Assembly (NCBI GenBank): GCA_017306015.1
Contig: JAFKJK010000003.1
Span: 1-52,038, forward strand
DNA: 52,038 nt
DNA from: Propionibacteriaceae bacterium
GTDB lineage: Bacteria > Actinomycetota > Actinomycetes > Propionibacteriales > Propionibacteriaceae
Direction of reading: 5' to 3'
Every line of letters starts with the position of its first letter. Within the stretch, counting starts at the first letter, position 1. Below the pieces are notes generated by a model, which ran no database searches, was not told the origin of the DNA, and worked only from the letters and a program-made list of their open reading frames with translations. Both the position numbers and the translations under genes were made by a program. Positions 9,273-21,031 of this stretch are shown here, piece after piece.

Positions 9273-9278
9273 AGCCTA
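9273..9278 (-). promoter_or_regulatory. -10 box of a probable leaderless transcript (LOG gene)
   Basis: TAGGCT on the minus strand ends 6 nt before the GTG start at 9266, so the transcription start would fall on or next to the start codon. There is no ribosome binding site in the spacer. Confidence 0.55.
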
Positions 9279-9295
9279 CCCACGCCAAAGCCTCC

Positions 9296-9301
9296 TAGGC
9301 T
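9296..9301 (+). promoter_or_regulatory. dxr: -10 box for dxr
   Basis: TAGGCT lies 27 nt before the dxr GTG. The short leader contains GGAGGAG at 9317-9323. It is back to back with the LOG promoter in the same 62-bp gap. Confidence 0.45.
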
Positions 9302-9328
9302 GAGGCTGGCAGAAGCGGAGGAGCGGAC

Positions 9329-10489
9329 GTGCGGAGAGTGGCGATCCTGGGCAGTACCGGGTCGATCGGTACCCAGGCGATCGATGTGATCGCGCGCAAT
9401 CCGGGCCGCTTCGAGGTGGCCGGCCTGGCCGCGGGGGGCGGCAATGTCGAGCTGCTCGTCGAGCAGGCGCGGACGCTCCGTCCCGACGTGGTCGCGGTCA
9501 GCGACCCGGAGGCCGCGACGCGCGTGGCTGCCGAGCTCGACGGCGTCGAGGTCTGGTCGGGGGCGGACGCAGCCACCAGGCTCGCCGGCCTCGACTGCGA
9601 CGTCGTGCTGAACGGCATCACCGGCGCTGCCGGCCTGGAGCCGACGCTGGCGACTCTGGCCGCCGGCACCACGCTGGCACTGGCCAACAAGGAGTCCCTG
9701 GTCATCGGTGGCCGGCTGGTCACCGACGCGGCAGCTCCCGACCAGATCGTCGCCGTCGACTCCGAGCACTCGGCTTTCGCCCAGGCACTGCGCGCCGGCC
9801 GGGCCGAGGAGGTCCGCCGGCTGATCCTGACCGCCTCCGGCGGACCATTCCGCGGCTGGACGCGGGAGCAGCTCCGCGGTGTCACCCCCAGCCAGGCGCT
9901 CGCGCACCCGACCTGGGCGATGGGACGCGTGATCACGATCAACTCCGCGACCCTGGTCAACAAGGGCCTCGAACTGCTGGAGGCCGGCCTGCTGTACGGG
10001 GTGGACCTGGACGACATCACCGTCGTGGTGCACCCGCAGTCGATGGTCCACTCGATGGTCGAGTTCTGGGACGGCTCGACGATCGCGCAGGCGTCCCCGC
10101 CGGACATGCGGCTGCCGATCGCCCTGGGCCTGTCCTGGCCGGAGCGTCTCGCCGACGTGGCCCGTCCCTGCGACTGGACGCAGGCGTCCAGCTGGACGTT
10201 CGAGCCGCTGGACGCCTCCGTGTTCCCTGCCGTGGAGCTCGCCCGGCAGGTCGGAAAGGCCGGTGGCACGGCCCCGGCGGTCTTCAACGCGGCCAACGAG
10301 GTCTGCGTTGACGCGTTCTGCGCCGGTGATTTGGAGTTCAGCGGCATTGTTGAGGTGGTCGCGGACGTGGTGGCAGCCCACCTCGCCCAGCCGCCAACCG
10401 GGCCGCTCAGCGTGGCGTCCGTGCTGGCTGCGGACGCGTCCGCCCGGAGCGCGGCCGCCGACCGGATCGCGCGAATCAAGGAGAGTTGA
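9329..10489 (+). CDS. dxr: 1-deoxy-D-xylulose 5-phosphate reductoisomerase
   Basis: The 386-aa product matches full-length DXR. The NADPH loop GSTGSIGTQ sits near the N-terminus, the metal-binding DSEHSAF segment gives D144 and E146, and the [10 protein letters not shown] and [11 protein letters not shown] segments are conserved. It converts DXP to 2-C-methyl-D-erythritol 4-phosphate, the first committed step of the non-mevalonate isoprenoid route; ispG, a later step, lies 3 kb downstream. The GTG at 9329 follows GGAGGAG. The TGA stop is directly followed by the GTG of the site-2 protease gene. Confidence 0.97.
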   Translation: MRRVAILGSTGSIGTQAIDVIARNPGRFEVAGLAAGGGNVELLVEQARTLRPDVVAVSDPEAATRVAAELDGVEVWSGADAATRLAGLDCDVVLNGITGAAGLEPTLATLAAGTTLALANKESLVIGGRLVTDAAAPDQIVAVDSEHSAFAQALRAGRAEEVRRLILTASGGPFRGWTREQLRGVTPSQALAHPTWAMGRVITINSATLVNKGLELLEAGLLYGVDLDDITVVVHPQSMVHSMVEFWDGSTIAQASPPDMRLPIALGLSWPERLADVARPCDWTQASSWTFEPLDASVFPAVELARQVGKAGGTAPAVFNAANEVCVDAFCAGDLEFSGIVEVVADVVAAHLAQPPTGPLSVASVLAADASARSAAADRIARIKES

Positions 10490-11779
10490 GTGGACACCCT
10501 GGTTGTGATCGGCTTTGCGATCGCCTTCTTCGCGCTGATCATGGTGTCGGTCGCGCTGCACGAACTCGGCCACATGGTGCCGGCCAAGCTGTTCGGCGTC
10601 CGCGTCCCGCAGTACTTCGTCGGCTTCGGCCCGACGATCGCCTCCTGGGTTCGCGGCGAGACCGAGTACGGCATCAAGGGCTTCCCGCTGGGTGGCTACG
10701 TCCGGCTGCTCGGCATGTATCCGCCGCGCCAGGACGGCAAGTACCGACGCACCCGGCTCGCCGAGTTCGCCGACACCGCCCGGCAGAGCGAGTGGATCGA
10801 GATCACCGAGGACGATGTCGCGAACCGGCGGCTGTTCTACCAGAAGAAGACCTGGCAGAAGCTCGTCGTGATGGCCGGTGGTCCGGCCATGAACGTGCTG
10901 ATCGCGTTCTGCCTGCTGCTGGGAGTCACCGCCGGCTACGGCGTCTACCGCGCCCAGACCACCGTCGCCTACGTCCAGCAGTGCGTCATCACCGACGCCA
11001 GCCGCACCGACTGCACGGCGTCCGACCCGCCGACGCCCGCGGCGCAGGCAGGCCTGAAGGCCGGCGACCGCGTGGTCAGCTTCAACGGCACCCCGGTCGA
11101 CACCTACGCCGAGCTCAGCGGCCTGATCCGGGCGAATCTCGCCGGTGAGGCGACCCTGGTGGTCGAGCGGGACGGTCGCGAGCTGACGCTGCCGACGGTG
11201 CACACCGTGGTCAACCAGGTGGCCAGCACCCTGGACCCGAGCGCGACCGTGTCGGCCGGCTGGCTCGGGATCAGCCCGCAGCAGGTGCTGACCAAGGGCG
11301 GTCCGGCCGACGTGCTGTCGGACATGTGGACGATGAGCGTGCAGAGCCTGGTCGCGCTGTCGCAGTTCCCGGTGAAGGTCTGGAACGTGGTGGTCGGGAT
11401 GGTCACCGGCCAGGCGCGGGACCTGAACAGCCCGATCAGCATCGTCGGGGCGAGCCAGGTGGCCGGCGAGATCGTCGCCAACGGTGAGCTGCCGGTCGCG
11501 CAGAAGGTGGCGACGTTCGCCTCCCTGCTGGCCTCGGTGAACCTGTTCCTGGCGCTGTTCAACTTCATCCCGCTGCCGCCGCTGGACGGCGGGCACATCG
11601 CCGGCGCGCTGTGGGAATGGTTGCGCCGCAGGGCCGCGAAGCTGTTCCGCAGGCCCGACCCGGGGTTCTTCGACACCGCGAGACTGCTGCCGGTCGCCTA
11701 CGGAGTCGGTGCGTTCCTGCTGCTCAGCGGCGTGATGCTGATCCTGGCCGACATCGTCAGCCCGGTGAAGCTGTTCTGA
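10490..11779 (+). CDS. rseP: Site-2 (RIP) zinc metalloprotease, RseP/Rip1-like
   Basis: A 429-aa integral membrane protease. The first helix carries the zinc motif HELGH (H24, E25, H28). A PDZ domain lies around GLKAGDRVVSFNGTPVDTYAEL, and the C-terminal membrane region contains FNFIPLPPLDGGH with the third zinc ligand D366. Family members cut transmembrane anti-sigma factors and other single-pass proteins (RseP, Rip1 of mycobacteria). The GTG start abuts the dxr stop codon. The dxr-rip-ispG order is conserved in actinobacteria, although here a sigma-factor pair on the other strand separates ispG. Confidence 0.95.
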   Translation: MDTLVVIGFAIAFFALIMVSVALHELGHMVPAKLFGVRVPQYFVGFGPTIASWVRGETEYGIKGFPLGGYVRLLGMYPPRQDGKYRRTRLAEFADTARQSEWIEITEDDVANRRLFYQKKTWQKLVVMAGGPAMNVLIAFCLLLGVTAGYGVYRAQTTVAYVQQCVITDASRTDCTASDPPTPAAQAGLKAGDRVVSFNGTPVDTYAELSGLIRANLAGEATLVVERDGRELTLPTVHTVVNQVASTLDPSATVSAGWLGISPQQVLTKGGPADVLSDMWTMSVQSLVALSQFPVKVWNVVVGMVTGQARDLNSPISIVGASQVAGEIVANGELPVAQKVATFASLLASVNLFLALFNFIPLPPLDGGHIAGALWEWLRRRAAKLFRRPDPGFFDTARLLPVAYGVGAFLLLSGVMLILADIVSPVKLF

Positions 11780-11801
11780 TCCCGACGCCGCGCGTGCCGG
11801 G

Positions 11802-12716
11802 TCACTCCCGGGTGAAGGACACCGTGCCCTTCGGCCCGGAGAGGGTCAGTCCGCTGCCGGCCAGCTCGGCGTGGTCGGCCTGTTCGAGCAGGCCGAGGTA
11901 GCGGTTCATCCGGTCGCTGGCTTCCCGCGGGCACGGAAGCGCCGTCCCGGGAACGTCCTTCACATTCGTCACCGACCACTTCGTGCCGTTCCGGGCGAGG
12001 TCGGCGGTGAAACCGACGCAGAACGCGCTGCCACGCACCCGCGCGCCGTCGATGACGAGCGTCATCCCGGAGTCCTGCAGGGGCTTGCCGTCCAGAGCGG
12101 TCACCGTCCAGGTAGGGCCGTCCAGATCGGACGCCTCGAACACCAACGCCCCGCCGGATCCGTCGAGGACGAGGCGGTCGGGGTCGGTCGCGCGGGTGAA
12201 CGTGGTGACGGCGTTGAGTACCTCCAGATAGCGGTTGTCGCGGGCATTGGTCTGGTAGGGACAGCTGTGGGAGGTGGCGACGCGGGCCTCGACCCACCAG
12301 TCCGCCCCGCGCTGGGGGATCTGCCCGACATAGGTGCCGCAGCCCAGGTTGCCCTGGATGCGGTCGCCGCTCGCGGCAAGGGTGATCACCGGCGCGGTGC
12401 CGGCCCACGCCCCGGTGTCGGCGCTGAGCCGCCAGGTGAGCGACCCCAGGATCTCTGCCGGCATCGAGACGGTGGCACTCGAGTTCGGGCTCGGTGTCGG
12501 GCTGGGCAGGGGAGCGATCACGTACGGCTGCCGAGCCAGCAGCGCCGCCATCGGTATCCCGACCGCCAGGATCGCGACTCCGAGCACTGTCCAGCCCACC
12601 CGGCGAGCCCGGACGGAAGCCCGTCCCCGCGTCAGCACGGCGTGCTCGTCGACGGGAACCAGCACCTGCTCAGCGGCCAGTTCGGTCCGCAGCCTGTCCT
12701 CGAAACCTGTGTTCAT
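11802..12716 (-). CDS. Membrane-anchored protein with two META-like domains, coupled to an ECF sigma factor
   Basis: A 304-aa protein. About 37 cytoplasmic residues precede one transmembrane segment ([20 protein letters not shown]), then a [10 protein letters not shown] linker and two similar extracellular domains. Both look like META/HslJ domains: a GSLTWRL or GPTWTV opening, a G(N/S)xxC core and an NRYLxxL segment. Each carries a Cys pair. The ATG overlaps the stop of the sigma-factor gene by four bases (ATGA), and SigE-family sigma genes are usually followed by such membrane proteins. It may sense or restrain the sigma factor, but no zinc anti-sigma motif is visible in the short cytoplasmic part. 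Confidence 0.75.
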   Translation of the reverse strand: MNTGFEDRLRTELAAEQVLVPVDEHAVLTRGRASVRARRVGWTVLGVAILAVGIPMAALLARQPYVIAPLPSPTPSPNSSATVSMPAEILGSLTWRLSADTGAWAGTAPVITLAASGDRIQGNLGCGTYVGQIPQRGADWWVEARVATSHSCPYQTNARDNRYLEVLNAVTTFTRATDPDRLVLDGSGGALVFEASDLDGPTWTVTALDGKPLQDSGMTLVIDGARVRGSAFCVGFTADLARNGTKWSVTNVKDVPGTALPCPREASDRMNRYLGLLEQADHAELAGSGLTLSGPKGTVSFTRE

Positions 12717-13216
12717 GCCTGCCTCCAGCTCGCGTCCTCGTGTTCCATCACTGCCCGGAGTGCGGCCAGCCCCCGGGCTGCTGTCGACTTGACCGTGCCC
12801 AGCGGAAGGTCCAGCTGGGCCGCCACCTGCTTCTCCGAGAGGTCGTGGAGGTAGCGCAACACCAGCACCCGCCGCTGTCTCACCGGCAGGGTCGCCAGCA
12901 TCCTGCCGAGCGTGTCCCGTTCGACGAGGCCCGCCGCCGCGTCGGACACCGGACGCTCCGGCGGGTCGGCAACGGCGATGGCTCCCCTGCGGGCCCGGTA
13001 GCGGTCGATGTTGTCGTTGACCATCACCCGGCGCGCGTACGCCAGCGCGTCCCCGTCCCGCACCCGGGGCCAGGCGACATAGGTCTTCACCAGGGTCGCC
13101 TGAAGGAGCTCGGCTGCCGCCTCCCGGTCGCCGGTCAGCAGCCACGCGGTCTGGCCGAGTTGGCGCTGCGCGTCCGCCATGAAGGCGACGAACGCCTCGT
13201 CCCGCTGATGCCGCAT
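12713..13216 (-). CDS. SigE-family (ECF) RNA polymerase sigma factor
   Basis: The 167-aa product has region 2 at about 10-75 ([23 protein letters not shown] then [16 protein letters not shown]) and region 4 at about 110-155 ([23 protein letters not shown] with the LGTVKST recognition helix). The wording matches the actinobacterial SigE-type sub-family of ECF sigma factors. The ATG at 13216 follows AGGAGGGACC. It is translationally coupled to the downstream membrane protein, so the pair probably forms one signalling unit. It is transcribed towards rseP; a RIP protease processing its partner is possible but unsupported. Confidence 0.9.
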   Translation of the reverse strand: MRHQRDEAFVAFMADAQRQLGQTAWLLTGDREAAAELLQATLVKTYVAWPRVRDGDALAYARRVMVNDNIDRYRARRGAIAVADPPERPVSDAAAGLVERDTLGRMLATLPVRQRRVLVLRYLHDLSEKQVAAQLDLPLGTVKSTAARGLAALRAVMEHEDASWRQA

Positions 13217-13319
13217 GGTCCCTCCTGCATCAATTACGTCATGAGGGGCGAGAAGGTTCCCGCAGCGTGGCCTCTGGTTGCGGGACGCTCCAGGGCGTGG
13301 GGGGTTGCGGGGCCGTTGG

Positions 13320-13325
13320 TAGGCT
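13320..13325 (+). promoter_or_regulatory. ispG: -10 box for ispG
   Basis: TAGGCT is found 41 nt before the ispG ATG in the 150-bp gap shared with the divergent sigma-factor gene. The same hexamer serves other genes in this window. Confidence 0.4.
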
Positions 13326-13366
13326 GGCTACGGCCAATTCCGCCGAGCCGAGAGATCGAGAAGCGC

Positions 13367-14515
13367 ATGACGATCAACCTGGGTATGCCCGCCAGCCCCC
13401 CGCCGGTGCTGGCACCGCGCCGCATCTCCCGGCAGATCAAGGTGGGCAAGGTGCTGGTCGGAGGTGGCGCACCGATCTCGGTGCAGTCGATGACCACCAC
13501 CAAGACCACCGACATCAACGGGACGCTGCAGCAGATCGCCGAGCTCACCGCCTCGGGCTGCGACATCGTCCGGGTCGCCGTCCCGAGCCAGGACGACGCG
13601 GACGTGCTGCACATCATCGCGAAGAAGTCGCAGATCCCGGTGATCGCGGACATCCACTTCCAGCCGCGCTACGTGTTCGCCGCGATCGACGCCGGCTGCG
13701 CCGCCGTCCGCGTGAACCCCGGCAACATCCGGGCCTTCGACGACCAGGTCAAGGCGATCGCGCAGGCTGCGACCGACGCCGGGGTAAGCATCCGGATCGG
13801 CGTCAACGCGGGCTCGCTGGACAAGCGGCTGCTGGCCAAGTACGGCTCGCCGACGCCGGAGGCGCTGGTCGAGTCGGCGCTGTGGGAGGCGTCCCTGTTC
13901 GAGGAGCACGGCTTCCGCGACTTCAAGATCTCGGTCAAGCACCACGACCCGGTGGTGATGGTGCGGGCCTACGAGCAGCTCGCCGAGGCCTGTGACTACC
14001 CGCTGCACCTCGGCGTCACCGAGGCCGGGCCGGCGTTCCAGGGCACGATCAAGAGTTCGGTCGCCTTCGGCGCGCTGCTGGCGAAGGGCATCGGCGACAC
14101 CATCCGGGTCTCGCTGTCCGCGCCGCCGGTCGAGGAGGTGAAGGTCGGCAACAAGATCCTCGAATCGCTGAACCTGCGTCCGCGCAAGCTCGAGATCGTC
14201 TCCTGCCCCTCCTGCGGACGGGCCCAGGTGGACGTCTACACCCTCGCCGAGGAGGTGACCGAGGGTCTGGCCGGGCTGACGGTTCCGCTGCGGGTGGCGG
14301 TGATGGGCTGCGTCGTGAACGGTCCGGGCGAGGCCCGGGAGGCCGATCTCGGTGTGGCGTCCGGCAACGGGAAGGGCCAGATCTTCGTTCGCGGCGAGGT
14401 GATCAAGACCGTGCCGGAGTCGGAGATCGTCGCGACGCTGATCGAGGAGGCGAATCGCCTCGCCGCGGACATGCCGGAGTTGTCCTCCGGCCCCGTCGAG
14501 GTGTCGGTCGGGTAG
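13367..14515 (+). CDS. ispG: 4-hydroxy-3-methylbut-2-enyl diphosphate synthase (flavodoxin)
   Basis: The 382-aa product is a two-domain bacterial IspG. The TIM-barrel part contains [16 protein letters not shown] and DIHFQPRY. The iron-sulfur domain has CPSCGR with C280 and C283, plus C315 in [10 protein letters not shown], together holding the 4Fe-4S cluster. The enzyme converts methylerythritol cyclodiphosphate to HMBPP, the penultimate step of the non-mevalonate pathway. The open frame runs far upstream through the sigma gene's complement; ATG 13367 is chosen because it matches family starts. The GNAT gene follows after 15 nt. Confidence 0.96.
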   Translation: MTINLGMPASPPPVLAPRRISRQIKVGKVLVGGGAPISVQSMTTTKTTDINGTLQQIAELTASGCDIVRVAVPSQDDADVLHIIAKKSQIPVIADIHFQPRYVFAAIDAGCAAVRVNPGNIRAFDDQVKAIAQAATDAGVSIRIGVNAGSLDKRLLAKYGSPTPEALVESALWEASLFEEHGFRDFKISVKHHDPVVMVRAYEQLAEACDYPLHLGVTEAGPAFQGTIKSSVAFGALLAKGIGDTIRVSLSAPPVEEVKVGNKILESLNLRPRKLEIVSCPSCGRAQVDVYTLAEEVTEGLAGLTVPLRVAVMGCVVNGPGEAREADLGVASGNGKGQIFVRGEVIKTVPESEIVATLIEEANRLAADMPELSSGPVEVSVG

Positions 14516-14530
14516 GGACCGAGCACCCCT

Positions 14531-15358
14531 GTGCCCGCCCGCCTGCTCACCCCGGCCGATGCGCCGGCCGTCCGCCGGCTCCTCGCGACCGATCCGGTCG
14601 CGAACGTGTTCGTCGCCTCCCGCGTCGACGCGGGCGTGCTCAACCCTGCCTCGGCCGGAGTTCTCTGGGGCTGGCCGGACGACGCGCCGTCCGCCATCCT
14701 GCACATCGGGGCGAACCTGGCCCCGGTGGCAACCAGCCTGGACTCGGTGGCCGCCTTCGTCGAAGCGGCCGGACGCCGCCGCACCTGCCAGTCGATCGTC
14801 GGGCCGAGCTGGCTGGCCCTGCCCTTGTGGGAGGCGCTCGGACGCCGGTGGGGGCGCAGCTACTCGCTGGTGCGCGAGTTGCGTCCGCGGCAACCGCTGA
14901 TGGCGATCCGCAGCGCTCCCGCCGTGACCGCGGATCCCCGGGTGCGGCCGATCCGGGCGGCCGAGTTCGACTCGTACTACGCGGCGTCCGTCGCGATGTA
15001 CACCGAGGAGGTCGGCGCCGACCCGGGCACCGGCACGAACTCCAGCTACCGGAACTACTGCCGCTGGCTGGTCGACCTGGGCCGGGCCTTCGGCATCGTC
15101 GAGAACGGCCGGGTGATCTTCAAGGCCGACATCGGGGCGGCCAGCGGAGGAGTCGCGCAGATCCAGGGGGTCTGGCTGGACCCGCGTCTGCGGGGCAGGG
15201 GAGTGTCGATCCCGGCGATGGCTGCGGTCGTCGAGCATGCGCAGGCGAGCTGGCCCACGTCCTGCCTCTACGTCAACGACTACAACGTCGCGGCCGTGCG
15301 CTGCTACCTTCGCGTCGGCTTCGAGCAGGTCGGCGAGCTGGCCACGGTGCTGTACTGA
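14531..15358 (+). CDS. GNAT-family acetyltransferase with N-terminal DUF4081 domain
   Basis: The 275-aa product has a C-terminal GNAT domain: QGVWLDPRLRGRGVSIPAM carries the R/Q-x-x-G-x-G/A acetyl-CoA loop, and LYVNDYNVAAVRCYLRVGFEQVG is the standard GNAT ending. The first 130 residues resemble DUF4081 (ANVFVASRVDAG and GPSWLALPLWE segments). The gene sits directly after ispG in the same direction, a position this family holds in many actinobacteria. The acceptor substrate is unknown. The start is GTG 14531; no strong ribosome binding site is visible. Confidence 0.85.
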   Translation: MPARLLTPADAPAVRRLLATDPVANVFVASRVDAGVLNPASAGVLWGWPDDAPSAILHIGANLAPVATSLDSVAAFVEAAGRRRTCQSIVGPSWLALPLWEALGRRWGRSYSLVRELRPRQPLMAIRSAPAVTADPRVRPIRAAEFDSYYAASVAMYTEEVGADPGTGTNSSYRNYCRWLVDLGRAFGIVENGRVIFKADIGAASGGVAQIQGVWLDPRLRGRGVSIPAMAAVVEHAQASWPTSCLYVNDYNVAAVRCYLRVGFEQVGELATVLY

Positions 15359-15398
15359 GGCTTCCGGTCTCCCGTTCTCGATGGTTGGGCTCAGCCAA

Positions 15399-15404
15399 TA
15401 GGAT
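15399..15404 (+). promoter_or_regulatory. secA: -10 box upstream of secA
   Basis: TAGGAT lies 7 nt before a GTG-CCC-TGA mini-frame at 15412-15420, which in turn abuts an ATG at 15421. The predicted transcript would start near 15411, giving secA a leader of about 50 nt if GTG 15463 is its start. Confidence 0.4.
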
Positions 15405-15462
15405 GGTGCGGGTGCCCTGAATGGGCGCCGCTAACAGCCTTGGACGAAAGCACGGTCACGAC

Positions 15463-18279
<2,817 letters not shown>

Positions 18280-18294
18280 GGAAGCGCAGGACCG

Positions 18295-18325
18295 ACCCCT
18301 GGCTGCTTGAGCGGCAGTCAGGGGT
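18295..18325. terminator. Bidirectional terminator between secA and a lipoprotein gene
   Basis: ACCCCTGGCTGC at 18295-18306 pairs with GCAGTCAGGGGT at 18314-18325, a 12-bp stem with one G-U type mismatch and a 7-nt loop. It lies between convergent genes and overlaps the last codons and stop of the minus-strand lipoprotein gene, so it can serve both transcripts. Confidence 0.65.
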
Positions 18326-18650
18326 AGACGACGGTCTGATTGCCACAGGCTTTCTCGATCGTGCGCAGCTGCTTGCCCGACCCATCGGCGACGTCCCAGC
18401 GAAGATCACACTGACCCCGACTCATGATGTCGTGGGCTTCGGCCACGGCGTGCGGCTGCGCCGTTGCCACGGGCACATAGGTGACGGGGTTGGCGGGGCT
18501 CGAACCGCCGCGCACGTCACGCAGGATCACCGCCTGATCGGAGTTGTTCTCCAGCCATACCGAGTCCCACTGGTTCCAGCCGGGGTTCTCGCAGCCGACG
18601 AGGATTGCTGCCGCGAAGGCACCGATCGCGGCGAGGACGAGCTTCTTCAT
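18318..18650 (-). CDS. Small lipoprotein, tandem paralogue 1
   Basis: A 110-aa predicted lipoprotein. MKKLVLAAIGAF begins the signal peptide and LVGC is the lipobox, so C20 would be lipidated. The mature part starts CENPGWNQWDSVWLENNSD and ends GNQTVVYP. It is a clear paralogue of the next gene upstream (18668-18997): both signal peptides, the NPGWNQWDSV/KPGWNQWDSV segment, the SGKQLRTI segment and the ending are nearly identical, while the middle has diverged. The second gene lies 17 nt upstream, so they are probably co-transcribed. Function unknown. The upstream open frame belongs to the neighbour in another phase. Confidence 0.8.
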   Translation of the reverse strand: MKKLVLAAIGAFAAAILVGCENPGWNQWDSVWLENNSDQAVILRDVRGGSSPANPVTYVPVATAQPHAVAEAHDIMSRGQCDLRWDVADGSGKQLRTIEKACGNQTVVYP

Positions 18651-18667
18651 GGGAGCTCCGTGGGGGA

Positions 18668-18997
18668 TCACGGATAGACCACTGTCTGGCCGGCGCAGAC
18701 CTTGTCGATCGTGCGCAGCTGCTTTCCCGAGGTGTCGACGATGTCCCACTCTGCGAAGCACGAGCCCGTCGGCAGGATGTCCGCCCTTCGCCCGCGCTCG
18801 AGCGGCGGTGCAGTGACGATCGGCCGAGGGGTGCCCTCATAGTGGCCCGGGCCGCCCAGGTAGCGCCGCAGGATGATGGTGTGGTCGGAGTTGTTCTGCA
18901 ACGAGACAGAGTCCCACTGGTTCCAGCCGGGTTTCTCACAGCCGGCGAGGATTGCTGCCGCGAAGGCGCCGATCGCGGCGAGGACGAGCTTCTTCAT
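18668..18997 (-). CDS. Small lipoprotein, tandem paralogue 2
   Basis: A 109-aa predicted lipoprotein whose LAGC lipobox puts the lipidated Cys at residue 20, followed by EKPGWNQWDSVSLQNNSD. It shares its signal peptide, the SGKQLRTI segment and the QTVVYP C-terminus with paralogue 1. Two further Cys in the second half (SCFAEWD and VCAGQ) are matched in the paralogue and could form a disulfide. The ATG at 18997 follows a GGAGGATCC-like sequence. Nothing in the sequence indicates a binding partner. Confidence 0.8.
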   Translation of the reverse strand: MKKLVLAAIGAFAAAILAGCEKPGWNQWDSVSLQNNSDHTIILRRYLGGPGHYEGTPRPIVTAPPLERGRRADILPTGSCFAEWDIVDTSGKQLRTIDKVCAGQTVVYP

Positions 18998-19154
18998 GGA
19001 TCCTCCGGGCTGAGGACACGAACAGTTCAAGGCTAGCCCGGCACGGGGAGTTCGGGGAAAGATTGCCGGAGCTCTCGGCATTGTTCGACGTCTTGGCGCT
19101 GCGACGTGTTCAGGTCCGGCGTCTGAGAGTCGGACCAGCCGTGAAGACTGCCGG

Positions 19155-19694
19155 CTAACCGCGTCCGGCGCGGGAGATGACGCCCGCGCCCACGGCGATC
19201 GTCAGGCTGGTGGCCCACCAGCCCCCGCTGTAGTGGCTGACTCGCAGGGCTGCGGCGCGTCCACACCCGTCGAGGCTGAGCCGCGCGCAGACCTCGACGA
19301 CGCCGCCGACGGGGAACTGGAGCCGCAGGGAGCACAGCCTCAGGTCGCGCCCGGAGTGCCGGAAGCGGAGTCGTTCGACCAGTCGCAGCACGTCCGCCTC
19401 GACCCAGGCGTCCAGCTGGGCCAGTGCCCGGCGTCCGGCGATGACCTCGAAGATCGCGGTCGTGATCGAGGTGGCCATCTGTCGGGCCAGCGGGGTGCCC
19501 TCGGGTTCCGGCGTGGTCTCGGCGGAGTGGTCGAAGGCCAGCGGCAGCGCGGACTGGGCGGACGGCGTCGGCAAGGGTGGCAGCACCAGGGTCGCTGCCG
19601 GCCGCAGTGAGCCGAGGGGGCAGAACCGGGCCGTGGCCAGGCTGGGACGATCGTCCATCCGCCAACTGTGCGCTCTCGAGGCGTCCTGCTTCAT
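19155..19694 (-). CDS. DUF6459 / Rv3235-family protein
   Basis: A 179-aa protein, or 167 aa if the ATG at 19658 is used. The first 70 residues are Pro-rich and variable. The conserved part, from about residue 70, has ARQMATSITTAIFEVIAGRRALAQLDAWVEADVL and later GVVEVCARLSLDGCGRAAALRV, which I recognise as the Rv3235/DUF6459 family, found beside secA in many actinobacteria. Function is unknown; the NTF2-like compact shape usually proposed for it is inference. No ribosome binding site decides between the two starts. About 150 bp upstream of the lipoprotein pair hold no other gene. Confidence 0.68.
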   Translation of the reverse strand: MKQDASRAHSWRMDDRPSLATARFCPLGSLRPAATLVLPPLPTPSAQSALPLAFDHSAETTPEPEGTPLARQMATSITTAIFEVIAGRRALAQLDAWVEADVLRLVERLRFRHSGRDLRLCSLRLQFPVGGVVEVCARLSLDGCGRAAALRVSHYSGGWWATSLTIAVGAGVISRAGRG

Positions 19695-19836
19695 CTCGGA
19701 CGCTGGATCTGTGGATAACTCGGGAGTTGGGCTGTTCCCACGAGTTTCGCGGTCCGGTCACATCGGGCCGTCTGGCGGCCTACGCTGTCCTTGAAGTCCG
19801 ACCAGGGGGGTCTTGCGGACTTCGAGGGGGATACTC

Positions 19837-21000
19837 GTGGGACTTTTCGCGCTCAAGAGGAAGTCGGAAGCTCCAGCGACCAGGGCGATGTCGGCCGAGG
19901 CTGACCTGTCCGCGGTCCGGGGCTTACAGGCGCCGCCGTTCGGGATGGGATTCCGGCGCGAGGTGAGCGGGCTCGCTCGCGGTATCACGCCTGGTGGGCG
20001 GGCCTATCGGAGCTTCCGCTACCGCTACTCCGGCGGCCTGGACCGGTTCGACGCGGCGATGCTGGTGGTGGAGCTGCCGGTCAGCCTTCCGGCCGTGTTC
20101 TGGTCGACCTCGCGACGGCCGCGCGCCGGCGTGGCCACGTCCGCCATGGGCATGCTGCAGGACGAGCACGTCCGGCTGTGGGCGGCGGACGAGGCGCTGG
20201 CACAGAGGGTCTTCGCCGCCGTGGCCGGACCGACCGACGACTTGGCCATGCAGAGCTTCGGGGCCGCCGACCTGAGCGTCGACCGCAATCAGCTGGTGAT
20301 CGTCGAGCCTCCGGAGGAGGGGTTCGACGGGTTCCTGGAGGTCGTCGACGAGCTCATCACCGCGCTCGCTGCCGTCGCGCCGTCCGGCCTGGAGTTGCCC
20401 GGTCCGGCCACCGACTTCACGTTCTACGGACACCCTGACTGGCGCTACGCCGCCGAGGGCGACCGCTCGCTGCTGCGTGACTACGGTCTGCGCGGCCGGC
20501 ACCTGTCCCGGGTGGAGGACGTGATCAGTTCTCGGACGGGCGGGATCAAGATGATGGCCTTCCGGCACACCTGGATCAGCGAGGCGCTCAACGGCACCCT
20601 GGTGCCGCGGTCGGTCGTCCTCGACGATGACCGCGAGCAGGAGGCGGTGTGCGCTTTCGACCTGGTCGGTGCCCGGATCCCGGATCTGTCGCTGAACGGC
20701 GAGCCGGTCGGTGGCCCGGTCACCCTGGGGAACCAGCGCTTCACCGAGACGTTCTCGCTCCGTTCGACCGACCCGCAGCAGGCCTACCAGCTGTTCAACG
20801 ACCGGGTTCGCGACTGGCTGATGACGACCCGCCCGTACGGCTGGACGGTGCGCAACGGCCGGGTCAGGTTCCATGTCGCGTCCCATGATCCGATCACCGT
20901 GGGCGAATGCGAGCGCACTCTGCACGAGTGGCTGCGTCGCGTTCCGCCACAGCTCCGGGACGTGATGGGGCTGCCCGTCGTCCCTGAGCCGGCCCGCTGA
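19837..21000 (+). CDS. Protein of unknown function, 387 aa
   Basis: GTG 19837 is preceded by GAGGGGG at a good distance, and the protein opens VGLFALKRKSEA. I do not recognise the family. No signal peptide, membrane helix or metal motif is visible. The sequence has mixed alpha/beta character, with segments such as YRSFRYRYSGGLDRFDAAMLVVELP near residue 70 and FYGHPDWRYAAEGDRSLLRDYGLRG in the middle, and a C-terminal RPYGWTVRNGRVRF stretch. A TACGCT box at 19781-19786 could be its promoter. The next gene, a WS/DGAT-fold protein, begins 31 nt downstream after its own -10 box. Confidence 0.7.
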   Translation: MGLFALKRKSEAPATRAMSAEADLSAVRGLQAPPFGMGFRREVSGLARGITPGGRAYRSFRYRYSGGLDRFDAAMLVVELPVSLPAVFWSTSRRPRAGVATSAMGMLQDEHVRLWAADEALAQRVFAAVAGPTDDLAMQSFGAADLSVDRNQLVIVEPPEEGFDGFLEVVDELITALAAVAPSGLELPGPATDFTFYGHPDWRYAAEGDRSLLRDYGLRGRHLSRVEDVISSRTGGIKMMAFRHTWISEALNGTLVPRSVVLDDDREQEAVCAFDLVGARIPDLSLNGEPVGGPVTLGNQRFTETFSLRSTDPQQAYQLFNDRVRDWLMTTRPYGWTVRNGRVRFHVASHDPITVGECERTLHEWLRRVPPQLRDVMGLPVVPEPAR

Positions 21001-21019
21001 CCGATACCGGCAGCGTGAG

Positions 21020-21025
21020 TAGGGT
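21020..21025 (+). promoter_or_regulatory. -10 box of a probable leaderless transcript (WS/DGAT-like gene)
   Basis: TAGGGT is separated from GTG 21032 by the 6 nt GGCGGT. The position matches leaderless promoters elsewhere in the window. Confidence 0.55.
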
Positions 21026-21031
21026 GGCGGT

